Positions 7,951 to 16,289 of a stretch of DNA of 35,008 nucleotides are shown here, one piece after another. Below the pieces are notes generated by a model, which saw nothing but the letters and a program-made list of their open reading frames with translations, made no database searches and was not told the origin of the DNA. The stretch's first letter is position 1. Each line of letters starts with the position of its first letter. The stretch is taken from the IMG/VR virus record IMGVR_UViG_3300013136_000537, positions 1 to 35,008 of that record; one strand, 5' to 3'. Made by a program: the position numbers and the translations under genes. Source of the DNA: a virus.

Positions 7951-8421
7951 ATGAATTTCTTTTTTGGAAAAGAAGTTGAAGGAAGATTTCGAAATTATCC
8001 AACTTTATTTGTTATTAGTGATCAAGAAATAGATCATATTCTAAAATATTCTAATGAATATAAGGTAAAGCAAATTTATTTTGGTGCTGGATTTCAATCA
8101 AAAGTTAATAATTTAGATATTTTAAACAAAATCAAATTAAAAGTTAAAGATGAAATTCTTGTTAGTTATGAATTTGTATTTAAATCATTATCTGAATATA
8201 TACAAATTAAAAAATTATTGCCTAAATGTCATTTGATTATTTGTTTTAAAAACATAGACCTAAGTAATATTTTATCATTTATATATCTATTATGTTTTAA
8301 ATCAAGTAATAAATTATTAACTGTTAAACTTGAAACAAAGAAAAATATTACTTGTTTTAATAGTTATAAGAAATATGTTAATTCTTGGAATGTGTATAAT
8401 GATGATATTGTTTTGGAGTAG
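7951..8421 (+). CDS. Unknown protein between DpdA and the radical SAM gene
   Basis: A 156-residue protein that begins FFGKEVEGRFRNYPTLFV, then alternating beta and helix segments (QIYFGAGF, HLIICFKNID, LLTVKLET) suggestive of an alpha/beta fold. It has no catalytic signature that I can name and no Cys cluster. It sits 3 bases after DpdA and 5 bases before the radical SAM gene, all in one block, so it probably belongs to the modification pathway. Candidate roles are a partner of DpdA or of the radical SAM enzyme, or an unrecognised replacement for a missing step such as QueC, but it lacks a QueC ATP motif. Confidence 0.65.
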   Translation: MNFFFGKEVEGRFRNYPTLFVISDQEIDHILKYSNEYKVKQIYFGAGFQSKVNNLDILNKIKLKVKDEILVSYEFVFKSLSEYIQIKKLLPKCHLIICFKNIDLSNILSFIYLLCFKSSNKLLTVKLETKKNITCFNSYKKYVNSWNVYNDDIVLE

Positions 8422-8426
8422 TAAAA

Positions 8427-9161
8427 ATGAAAATATTTCAATTTGAAATAACAAACATTTGTCAGTTTAATTGCTGGTATTGTCCAAGAAAATTTATGAA
8501 AAGAGATCTTGGGTGGATGTCTAAAAATTCAATAGATAGAATTTGCAAAATTATTGAAAATAATGAAACTCAATTACATCATTATGGCGAATCATTATTT
8601 TTTCCAGGCATTGTATATTATGCTATTGAATCGTTGAATAAAAAAAATGTTAAAAGTATACTAAATACTAATGGAGAATTTTTAACAAATGAAATATGTT
8701 CAAATTTAGTTGATAGAAATATACATCAGATAATTATTTCATATCATAATGATTTAAGTTTGAAAAATTTATCTTTTATAAATAAAGAATTTCGAGAAAA
8801 AATTACTATAATTAAAATAACAGAAGATTTAGAAAAGCAATATCCTGAATTTGATAAACTAAAAGAACAAGGATTTAATATTGAATTAAAACGGCTTCGT
8901 AATTTAGGAAATGTAAATATTATAAAAGATTCATTTGAAATTGCAAAATCTGAAAAATGTTCTTTTGTTAAAAATAATGAATTTGTAGTATTATGGAATG
9001 GAGATATAGTTCCATGTTGTGAATGTTTCGATGATACATACAAATTAGGAAATATTTTTAATGATAATTTACAAAACATGAACAATATATACTTTTCACA
9101 ATGTAAAAATTGTTTAGGTTATGGTAATGAAGAATCAGAAACAGAAAAAATAACATATTAA
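8427..9161 (+). CDS. Radical SAM protein with C-terminal Cys-rich (SPASM-like) region
   Basis: Cluster-binding CX3CX2C is at C12, C16 and C19 in ITNICQFNCWYCP, near the N-terminus as usual. A second cysteine set, C178, C197, C198, C200, C226 and C229, surrounds VVLWNGDIVPCC, the layout of SPASM or twitch domains that hold an extra Fe-S cluster. At 244 residues it is short for a SPASM enzyme. It has no glycine-rich GGEP in the usual form. Its place between DpdA and the QueD-like gene suggests it modifies the 7-deazaguanine side chain or a protein partner. Substrate unknown. Confidence 0.82.
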   Translation: MKIFQFEITNICQFNCWYCPRKFMKRDLGWMSKNSIDRICKIIENNETQLHHYGESLFFPGIVYYAIESLNKKNVKSILNTNGEFLTNEICSNLVDRNIHQIIISYHNDLSLKNLSFINKEFREKITIIKITEDLEKQYPEFDKLKEQGFNIELKRLRNLGNVNIIKDSFEIAKSEKCSFVKNNEFVVLWNGDIVPCCECFDDTYKLGNIFNDNLQNMNNIYFSQCKNCLGYGNEESETEKITY

Positions 9162-9162
9162 A

Positions 9163-9498
9163 ATGAAGCAATCAATTTACATTAAGACAATTTTCGAAGG
9201 ATTTCATTCTTGGCCATTTGCACCAAAAGAAGTAGAATTTTTAAAGAATAAACATCGACATCTTTTTAATGTTTATGTTGAAGTTGGAGTTAATCACAAT
9301 GATAGAGATGTTGAATTTTTCATGTTTAAAAGAGAAGTAGATAAATTTATCAATGAAAAATTTGATAAACAGGATCTTGGTAGTTGTGAAATGATGTGTG
9401 AACGGATTTACCAAGGATTTAAAGAAAAGTATTCTATATTGGAAATTCGAGTAAACGAAGATGATGAAAACGGTGCTATTCTAAAAATAACTGAATAA
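9163..9498 (+). CDS. queD: QueD-like 6-carboxytetrahydropterin synthase family protein
   Basis: QueD converts dihydroneopterin triphosphate to 6-carboxytetrahydropterin, between FolE and QueE. The zinc triad is visible as H15 (FEGFHSWP) and H31/H33 (KHRHLFNV), followed by EFFMFKREV (51-59) and SCEMMCERI (74-82), which occupy the places of the family's DFxxLK and TxExxA motifs. At 111 residues it is close to the usual ~120. The catalytic Cys that bacterial QueD has four residues before HxH is not there. The ATG follows the previous stop by one base with no ribosome site. Confident about family, less so about activity. Confidence 0.72.
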   Translation: MKQSIYIKTIFEGFHSWPFAPKEVEFLKNKHRHLFNVYVEVGVNHNDRDVEFFMFKREVDKFINEKFDKQDLGSCEMMCERIYQGFKEKYSILEIRVNEDDENGAILKITE

Positions 9499-9509
9499 GG
9501 AAAACAGAA

Positions 9510-10493
9510 ATGATTTATCTAATAGATTTGGAACCCATAGAAAAAAGATATACAAAACAATGGTCTACTTGGATACCAGAAATGTTTTATAAATTAAATA
9601 CAGAAATTAAAATTATTTCTGGTAATATTTACGAGTTCCAAAAAGGTCAATTTTTAGATTTTAATAATACGAATAAATATAAAGCTGACCAGATTTTAAA
9701 AATAGCCAATTTATTCAATGAAGGAAAAGTTAAATCTGGTGATATTTTCTTTTTCTATGATGGATATCATTTTGGTATTACAGCTTTAAAATATATGGCG
9801 CAGTTAAATGATATAGATATAAAAATTGCAGCTATTTGGCATGCAGGAAGTTATGATCCTTATGATTTTATTACACAAGCCGGAATGGATTACTGGAGTA
9901 AATTTCAAGAAGAAGCTTGGTTTATGGCAACGGATTTTATATTTGTAGCTACTAATTTTCATAAAGAATTAATATTAAGAAGTAGAAATGTTTTGCCAAG
10001 TAGTATCTATGTAACAGGATTACCATTTGATTTTTCATTTTCAGATATTATTTTACCAAAAAAAGAAAATATTGTAATTTTCCCTCATAGAAAATCACCA
10101 GAAAAAAGATTAGACATATTTTTAGAAATAGAAAAAAAATTCCCAAATTATCAGTTTATAGTAACAACAGATGTTACAAATACTAAAGAAGAATACTATA
10201 AATTACTTTCTAAAGCTAAATTTGTTTTTTCTGCTAATTTACAAGAAACATGGGGAATAGGCACTTTTGAAGCTGCTGCATTAGGATGTATTCCTATTAT
10301 TCCAGATGATCTTAGTTATAAAGAAATGTATAATGAAATTTTCCGATATAAAACAATTGATGAAGCCGAAAATATGATAAGTGATGAACGATATAAATAC
10401 AAGCGAGAAATATTAAAAAAAGATATTTCTTTAATAAAATATAATTCTGAAAATTCTATTCATTTGATGAACAAAATTATGATGAAAGAATAA
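9510..10493 (+). CDS. GT-B glycosyltransferase (GT4-like) in the modification operon
   Basis: A two-domain GT-B enzyme of 327 residues. The N-terminal half has AIWHAGSYDPYD (109-120). The C-terminal half has IFPHRKSPEKRLDIF (190-204), a Lys/Arg pair typical for binding the nucleotide diphosphate, and ETWGIGTFEAAALG (246-259), the GT4 donor-site motif with both Glu residues. The enzyme should be a retaining nucleotide-sugar transferase. It lies between the QueD-like gene and a second glycosyltransferase, so a DNA-base acceptor is possible but not shown. No membrane segment or signal is present. Ribosome site AAGGA. Confidence 0.85.
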   Translation: MIYLIDLEPIEKRYTKQWSTWIPEMFYKLNTEIKIISGNIYEFQKGQFLDFNNTNKYKADQILKIANLFNEGKVKSGDIFFFYDGYHFGITALKYMAQLNDIDIKIAAIWHAGSYDPYDFITQAGMDYWSKFQEEAWFMATDFIFVATNFHKELILRSRNVLPSSIYVTGLPFDFSFSDIILPKKENIVIFPHRKSPEKRLDIFLEIEKKFPNYQFIVTTDVTNTKEEYYKLLSKAKFVFSANLQETWGIGTFEAAALGCIPIIPDDLSYKEMYNEIFRYKTIDEAENMISDERYKYKREILKKDISLIKYNSENSIHLMNKIMMKE

Positions 10494-10495
10494 AA

Positions 10496-11887
10496 ATGGA
10501 ACCTTTAATTTGTATCCCTTTAGATAAATATAATGATAGTCAAAATATTTGTGGAAGAATTTTTAATCAAAACTATTCAAATTCTTTTATTTTAGAAAAT
10601 CCAGATTCTGATTTTAGATGGGGATCAAGTATTTCAAATACTATTTTAAAACAATTCCCATATAAAGATGTGGATGCCGATTTTATTTATCTAAATGATA
10701 AAAGTTCAATAAATCATTTTTTAATAGGTCAAACTAATTCTTTTAATTATTTTAAACTTTTACTAAAATTTTATTGTTTAAATGACTTTTATAAAAATAA
10801 AAAAGAAACAGTTTTGCTTGATACTAAAAAAAATAGATCATTTCTTGAATTTTCTTTTTTTGAAAAATTTACTTCTATACTAAAGGCGGATATTGTTTGG
10901 GTTACATCTAATGAAATGTTTGAAGATATTTTATTTTTTTTAAAAAATAATTTTAGTAAAAGAATAACGGAAAATTTTCAAAATAAGTCAATAATCACTC
11001 CACCATTTTGTGTTTATAGATTTTTAAAGTTTGATCCCTTTATATACAATGAAAAAAAGTATAATGATATAGTTTTTATTTGGAATAATCGGGTAACTGC
11101 TGAGAAAAGATTTAATTTATTTTTAGAGACAGTTCAATTATTTCAATTAAATTATCCAAATATTAACAGTTATGTATATATAACATGTGATAAAAAAGAT
11201 CTTAATAATCATAATCAAGTAATAATAGATAAACTAAAAAATGTTAATTTAACTGGTTTCATTTCAAATAAAGAAGAATATGAAAAATTAGTCAAAAAAT
11301 CAAATTGTCATATTGTTACTACAAACAGAGATAGTTTTTATTCATCGTTATATGATTCAATTTCAAAAGACAATGTCATTTTTAGTTATTCTGATACAAA
11401 TATTTACACACCTATTTTTGGGAATAGATATGCATGTAACACAATAGAAGAAATGGTAAATAAAATATATGAAACATTTAGAAGTAAAGATAGAATAGTA
11501 GAAAACATTATCTATCACAAAAATATTGTTAAAAATTTACCAAAAATAGAAGATTCTGTTAAAATTATAACAAATAAATTGCAAATGGTTTTAGAAAAAC
11601 ATGTTAATTCTTTAGGGATTATGAATGAATCTGTTGGAATAAATAAATTATTAAAGTTAATTGAAAATAAAAAAATTGTAACAAAACGGGATTTATATAA
11701 AGAACTAGAATTTACTATAGGAATAAATGATTTTTGGCTTATATATTATTATAAAATACGTAAGCTTGGAGTTAAAGTTAAATATTTTAATGGCAAAACA
11801 TATTATTTTTTGGATGACTTTGATTTTAATGAAAAAAGAAATCAAATTATTTCATCACAAATAGATAGTAATCTTTTTGAAGAATAA
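10496..11887 (+). CDS. Glycosyltransferase with C-terminal winged-helix-like domain and clamp-type tail
   Basis: The 463-residue protein has a GT-B C-terminal domain: FIWNNRVTAEKRFNLFLE (194-211), then SNCHIVTTNRDSFYSSLYDS (269-288) at the usual donor-site position, in a diverged form. After residue 375 comes a domain with the pattern of a winged helix: LLKLIENKKIVTKRDLYKEL, a helix, then KVKYFNGKTYYFLDD as the wing. The very end is SNLFEE, like the tails of DpdA and the DNA polymerase. DNA-binding domain plus clamp tail point to a DNA glycosyltransferase acting at replication forks; T4 alpha-glucosyltransferase is reported to bind its clamp. It starts two bases after the preceding gene. Confidence 0.78.
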   Translation: MEPLICIPLDKYNDSQNICGRIFNQNYSNSFILENPDSDFRWGSSISNTILKQFPYKDVDADFIYLNDKSSINHFLIGQTNSFNYFKLLLKFYCLNDFYKNKKETVLLDTKKNRSFLEFSFFEKFTSILKADIVWVTSNEMFEDILFFLKNNFSKRITENFQNKSIITPPFCVYRFLKFDPFIYNEKKYNDIVFIWNNRVTAEKRFNLFLETVQLFQLNYPNINSYVYITCDKKDLNNHNQVIIDKLKNVNLTGFISNKEEYEKLVKKSNCHIVTTNRDSFYSSLYDSISKDNVIFSYSDTNIYTPIFGNRYACNTIEEMVNKIYETFRSKDRIVENIIYHKNIVKNLPKIEDSVKIITNKLQMVLEKHVNSLGIMNESVGINKLLKLIENKKIVTKRDLYKELEFTIGINDFWLIYYYKIRKLGVKVKYFNGKTYYFLDDFDFNEKRNQIISSQIDSNLFEE

Positions 11888-11903
11888 AGGGGGGAGGAAA
11901 GTA

Positions 11904-14369
11904 ATGGAAAATTTAGTAAACATTGAAAATGTAGGAAACAAGATATATCTTTGGTATGTGGATGAAATTGGAAAATTAACAAAGAAAATAGATGAAAATT
12001 ATCGACCATATTTCTATGTTGAAGCCTCACAATTTTCGGAAGAATTACAAGATAGTAAAGAATATCAAACTATTGATGGAAACACTGTTATAAAAATGTT
12101 TTTTAATGATTTAAATGAACTAAAAGAAAAACAGAAAGAATTTGAAGCACAAGATATTTCAATGTGGGAATCTGATATAGACTATGTTCAAAGATATCTA
12201 TTGGATAAATTCTCATATAAAGTAAATACAAAGTTACTTCCAGTTAGAACATGGTTTTTAGATATAGAAGTTTTAGTTGGTAATAAATTTCCAGAATTTA
12301 CAAATCCTACAAATCCTATTACAGCAATTTCCATATATGATACTATGTTAAAGAAAGTAATTACATTAGCTTGGCATCCTACAGAATACAAGAAAAATTT
12401 TCCTGGAGTTATGGTTTTAGAAAATGAAACAAAGATGTTAAGTACATTTATCGAACTTGTTAAAAAATTAGACCCCATGATTATTTCTGGATGGAATAGT
12501 GAAAAATTTGATTATCCATATCTTCTTTGTAGAATGTCTAAAATATTTGATAATGAAACCTTAAGAACATTATCTACAGTAGGAAGAATAGATATTAGTC
12601 CAGAATATGAAAGATTTAAAATTTACGGAAGATGTGAACTTGATTATATGTTACTCTATAAAAAATTCTCTATTAATGAAAGAGATAGTTATAGTCTAAA
12701 TTCGGTTAGTCAAGCAGAATTGGGAGAAGGAAAAATAGAATATAAAGGAAAATTAGATGATCTTTGGAAAAATGATTTTGCAAAATTTCTGGAATATAAC
12801 ATTCAAGATGTTAATTTGTTAAAAAAATTAGATGAAAATTTGAAATTTATAGATTTATCAAGAGAATTAACAGCTTATGCTAACATTAAGTTAGAGAAGG
12901 TATTTTACAATTCAATGTTAAATGAATCTTTAATTTTGACAAAAATTCACAAGGATGGATTTATATGTTTTGATAATCCTAACAAAAGTAAAGGTCATCA
13001 TGAATCATTTGCTGGGGGATATGTTAAAGATCCAATAGTGGGGTTACATGATTGGATGTTTTCATTAGATTTAACATCTCTATATCCAAGCATTATCAGA
13101 ACTCTAAACATGTCTTTTGATACTTTAGTTTTAGGAGATGAAAAACTAAGTGATGATCCTAATGCGGAAAATAAGATTAATACAGATTTTTATCGAAGTT
13201 GTAATGATCAAGCATTTGTTAAATCCCCAAGAGGAATCATCCCAACATTACTTGATACTTTGTTTACTAAAAGAATCGAATATAAAAAGTTAATGAAAAA
13301 GGCAGAAAAAGAAAATGATGAATATCTAACAAATTTTTATGATACAAAACAGTATACTATGAAAATTTTTCTAAATTCTATCTATGGATATTTAGGTATG
13401 CCATCAGCAAGATTTTTCGATAAAAGAATAGCAGAAGGAGTTACATTAACAGGTCAAGAAATTATCAAAAGTTCAATCAAGTATGTTGAAACTAGATATA
13501 AAAATCGAGTTCAAGCCATTGCAGCAGATACAGATTCAATGTATCTAAAAATACTGAATATGGAAGACATCAATTTAGAGAAAATTTTAGAATTTGCTAA
13601 TAGAGTAAACAACGATGTTAATACATATCTAATTAAAGAATTTAGTCCAAAACATTGTAATGTATTTCCAGAAAATAAAGAACCCAATTATTTTGAATTT
13701 AAATTTGAAAAGGTAATGTCGTCAGCAATTTTCTTAGCTAAAAAAAGATATGCAGCAAATGTAGTTTGGGATGAAGGATTCCCACCAAAACCAGGAAAAG
13801 AAATAAAAGTAATAGGAATCGAAGTAGTTAGATCAGATACCCCAATTTCTTGTAGAAAATTTATGAAAGAAGTATTGACAATGATATTACATCATAATAA
13901 AAAAGAGGAAGTAGACAAATATATCTTACAGTTTAAAAAAGATATAAAAAAGTTGCCATTGAGAGAAGTAGGAATCCCCATAGGAGTAAATGGAATAAAT
14001 AAATACTGGAATGTGGAAGAAAAAATCCCAAATGAAAATACACTCTGTAAAAAAGGAACACCTATTCAAGTTAGAGCAGCTATAAATTACAATGCAGCAT
14101 TTTCTAAATTTGGGCAAGATATGGATTATCCCGAAATAATTAATAGTGATAAAATCAAATGGTTCTATATTAAACCAACATCAAATTATAATGTTTCAGT
14201 TATGGCTATGAAAGAAGGAATAGAAAAGCATATAGAGCAGTTTCAAATTGATTGGGATTCGATGTTAGCAAGATTAGTAGATGGAAAAATCGAAACTATT
14301 TACGAACCTTTAAATTGGGGATCACCACAAGATCCAGCAGTTCAAATTTCCGATGAATTATTCGAGTAA
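11904..14369 (+). CDS. Family B DNA polymerase with proofreading exonuclease (T4 gp43-like)
   Basis: Replicative polymerase of 821 residues. The start at 11904 follows a very strong GGGGGGAGG site. Exonuclease motifs: D120/E122 in FLDIE, D203 in GWNSEKFDYPYL, and Y298/D302 in YNIQDVNLL. Polymerase motifs: A, DLTSLYPS (389-396); B, K487 with NSIYG (491-495); C, ADTDS (541-545). All catalytic carboxylates are kept. T4 gp43 is 898 residues. No intein or intron is seen. It ends SDELFE, the position and character of the T4/RB69 tail that binds the sliding clamp. It closes the operon that begins at 5096. Confidence 0.96.
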   Translation: MENLVNIENVGNKIYLWYVDEIGKLTKKIDENYRPYFYVEASQFSEELQDSKEYQTIDGNTVIKMFFNDLNELKEKQKEFEAQDISMWESDIDYVQRYLLDKFSYKVNTKLLPVRTWFLDIEVLVGNKFPEFTNPTNPITAISIYDTMLKKVITLAWHPTEYKKNFPGVMVLENETKMLSTFIELVKKLDPMIISGWNSEKFDYPYLLCRMSKIFDNETLRTLSTVGRIDISPEYERFKIYGRCELDYMLLYKKFSINERDSYSLNSVSQAELGEGKIEYKGKLDDLWKNDFAKFLEYNIQDVNLLKKLDENLKFIDLSRELTAYANIKLEKVFYNSMLNESLILTKIHKDGFICFDNPNKSKGHHESFAGGYVKDPIVGLHDWMFSLDLTSLYPSIIRTLNMSFDTLVLGDEKLSDDPNAENKINTDFYRSCNDQAFVKSPRGIIPTLLDTLFTKRIEYKKLMKKAEKENDEYLTNFYDTKQYTMKIFLNSIYGYLGMPSARFFDKRIAEGVTLTGQEIIKSSIKYVETRYKNRVQAIAADTDSMYLKILNMEDINLEKILEFANRVNNDVNTYLIKEFSPKHCNVFPENKEPNYFEFKFEKVMSSAIFLAKKRYAANVVWDEGFPPKPGKEIKVIGIEVVRSDTPISCRKFMKEVLTMILHHNKKEEVDKYILQFKKDIKKLPLREVGIPIGVNGINKYWNVEEKIPNENTLCKKGTPIQVRAAINYNAAFSKFGQDMDYPEIINSDKIKWFYIKPTSNYNVSVMAMKEGIEKHIEQFQIDWDSMLARLVDGKIETIYEPLNWGSPQDPAVQISDELFE

Positions 14370-14479
14370 ATAAAAAATTTGAACTTATTTTTAACATAAA
14401 GTTACAAAAATTTAAGAATTAATAGTTTAAAAATAATTGAAATTTTTAATCAAAAAAATTAAAACAAAAGGAGTTTAAA

Positions 14480-14881
14480 ATGAGTGAAGAAGAAAAAGAA
14501 ATTCTAAAACAAACAAAAGTGAACAATTTGGAAAACAATGTTCTAATTGAAGTAGCTAAAATACTTTCTAAATCTAATAAAACTGTAGTAAGAGCAAAAG
14601 TAGTAGATGCTCTTGTAGAAAAGGAATTAGAAAGAAGAGCACAATTAATTATGTCTGCTTTAACACTTTATGAAAAAGTAAATGATGATCTAAAGAAAAT
14701 CAAACCAGATTCCAAAGTTTATGATATAGAAGGGAAAATTATAAGTGAAGGTTATTCAGAAAATGCTTCTAAAAACAAAACAGCTTTAACTAAAAAATTA
14801 GAGGACCTTAATCTCACTATTTCTAATGCTTTAGAGAAAAATGATTATCAAAAAATTGAGCAGATGATAAAAAATGCTTGA
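14480..14881 (+). CDS. Helical protein of unknown function downstream of the polymerase
   Basis: A 133-residue, strongly charged, helical protein (VNNLENNVLIEVAKILSK at the start, coiled-coil-like heptads towards the end). It has an AAGGAG ribosome site and follows a 110-base AT-rich gap after the polymerase that shows no terminator or clear promoter. Its last codons overlap the start of the next gene by eight bases, so the two are translationally coupled. I do not recognise the family. Confidence 0.65.
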   Translation: MSEEEKEILKQTKVNNLENNVLIEVAKILSKSNKTVVRAKVVDALVEKELERRAQLIMSALTLYEKVNDDLKKIKPDSKVYDIEGKIISEGYSENASKNKTALTKKLEDLNLTISNALEKNDYQKIEQMIKNA

Positions 14882-15191
14882 CATTGAAAAATTAAAAAAT
14901 GAAACTAAAGAATTAACAGATAAAAAAATTGATAGGTTAATTCAAATGGTTTTGTCAAAATATTCTAAAGATCATCTTTTTAAAAGAAATGTACTTTTAT
15001 CAAAGTGTAATTGTAATGCTTGTAAATTACTTAGAAGATATGTAAGATTAAAAATTGATATACGAAATTTAGATAAAGATTATCAAATATGTGATAAAGA
15101 TTTTGATGATAAAATTAAAATTAAAAATTGTTATCAAGAAAAAATTGATTCAATTAAACCGTTAATTGAAAAATTAAAAGAAAATAACTAA
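14874..15191 (+). CDS. Small Cys-containing protein, unknown
   Basis: A 105-residue lysine-rich helical protein with a central CNCNACKLLRRYV (CxCxxC), which could hold a zinc ion, flanked by two helical arms. It overlaps the end of the preceding gene and shares its message. There is no independent ribosome site apart from the AG-rich end of that gene. Function unknown. Confidence 0.6.
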   Translation: MLDIEKLKNETKELTDKKIDRLIQMVLSKYSKDHLFKRNVLLSKCNCNACKLLRRYVRLKIDIRNLDKDYQICDKDFDDKIKIKNCYQEKIDSIKPLIEKLKENN

Positions 15192-15211
15192 AAAATCAGG
15201 AGATGGAAAAA

Positions 15212-15457
15212 ATGTCAGATGAAAAACCCATTTACGAAAAACAAGAATTACCCCCAGAAATGAAAGAACAAGAAATTCCCGAAACAATGTTAGATCTTGA
15301 TAAAATGACCACAGAGGAAAAACTTAATTTCATTATTTCTACCCAAGCCGATACTATGCGCTTACTTATATTTATTGTTCAAGCAATACAAATGATGGGC
15401 GTTCCTATAGAAAAGAAAAGCAAAGCAGGAATAGTTTTACCCTTTAATATCAAATGA
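15212..15457 (+). CDS. Small acidic protein, unknown
   Basis: An 81-residue protein. The ATG at 15212 is preferred because the AGGAG site touches the upstream ATG at 15203, leaving no spacing. The N-terminus is rich in Pro and Glu (ELPPEMKEQEIPETM). The second half is a hydrophobic helix (TMRLLIFIVQAIQMMGVP) that could be amphipathic or a membrane-associating segment. It overlaps the methyltransferase start (ATGA). Function unknown. Confidence 0.6.
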   Translation: MSDEKPIYEKQELPPEMKEQEIPETMLDLDKMTTEEKLNFIISTQADTMRLLIFIVQAIQMMGVPIEKKSKAGIVLPFNIK

Positions 15458-16272
15458 AAACAAGAGATCCAAAAGACAATTCACTAAATGATATAACTAA
15501 TTCTCATGATTGGTTAAAAAATTTACATACTGTTTTTACTTACCAACCGAATTTGAAAAAGGTATATAAAGGAATAGAAACAAGAGGAGTAGCTAAGCCA
15601 CCAGAACTTTTAGAGCAACTAATCAATTTTTTTACTAAAAAAGATCAATGGGTATTAGATCCTTTTGCTGGAATAGGAACAACTAACATTGCTGCTAAAA
15701 AATTAAATAGAAATAGTGTAGGAATTGAACTTTATTCAGATATGAAAAATTCTTATAAGAAACTTCTTGATAGAAATTTTCCGCCTATTCTAAATGATGA
15801 AGAACAAAACGGAAATAAATCAATTTTTTTAATAGGAAATAATTTAGAAGTTATTCCTACACTTAATCAAAAGTTCAATCTAATTCTAACTGATCCTCCT
15901 TATGGAATAAATCATAGAAAAAGACAAGATGAAAACGCTCCATTTGAAATGTTTGGAAATGATAGTGTAAATGATATAGGACTCGCTAAAAATTATGAAC
16001 AATTTTATGAAAGATTAGCAAACACATTTGAACTATGTAGAGAAAAGTTAGTAGATAAAGGATGGCTTGTAATTTTCTTAGGTGATAGATATTCATCTAA
16101 ATATATTCCAGTAGCATATGAAGCAAATCCATATATTGAAAATAAAGGTTATGTTCTAAAAGGAGTTAGAATTTGGAATCAACCAAATGTTATGAGGCAA
16201 GTTTATGGCTGGTGGCAAACATATGTTCCTGTTATTAACCATTGGAACATAATGATTTATAAGAAAAATTGA
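15454..16272 (+). CDS. Site-specific DNA methyltransferase (N6-adenine or N4-cytosine type)
   Basis: The enzyme has the SAM-binding motif DPFAGIGTT (69-77) followed by the catalytic DPPY (147-150), within a Rossmann fold; GIELYSDM (90-97) provides the acidic SAM-ribose contact. DPPY is typical for N6-adenine transfer. The binding motif precedes the catalytic one, whereas FAGxGT-type enzymes are more often in the opposite order. No restriction endonuclease lies nearby, so it looks like an orphan phage methylase, protective or regulatory. At 272 residues it has little room for a large recognition domain. It starts on the stop of the preceding gene. Confidence 0.87.
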   Translation: MKTRDPKDNSLNDITNSHDWLKNLHTVFTYQPNLKKVYKGIETRGVAKPPELLEQLINFFTKKDQWVLDPFAGIGTTNIAAKKLNRNSVGIELYSDMKNSYKKLLDRNFPPILNDEEQNGNKSIFLIGNNLEVIPTLNQKFNLILTDPPYGINHRKRQDENAPFEMFGNDSVNDIGLAKNYEQFYERLANTFELCREKLVDKGWLVIFLGDRYSSKYIPVAYEANPYIENKGYVLKGVRIWNQPNVMRQVYGWWQTYVPVINHWNIMIYKKN

Positions 16273-16289
16273 AAATTCTTGTAAATATA

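Noticed and set aside
14370-14479. Promoter like P1-P4 after the polymerase (TTTGAAC at 14378)
   Set aside because: No TATTAAATT element lies 15 bases downstream; nothing but AT-rich sequence is seen.
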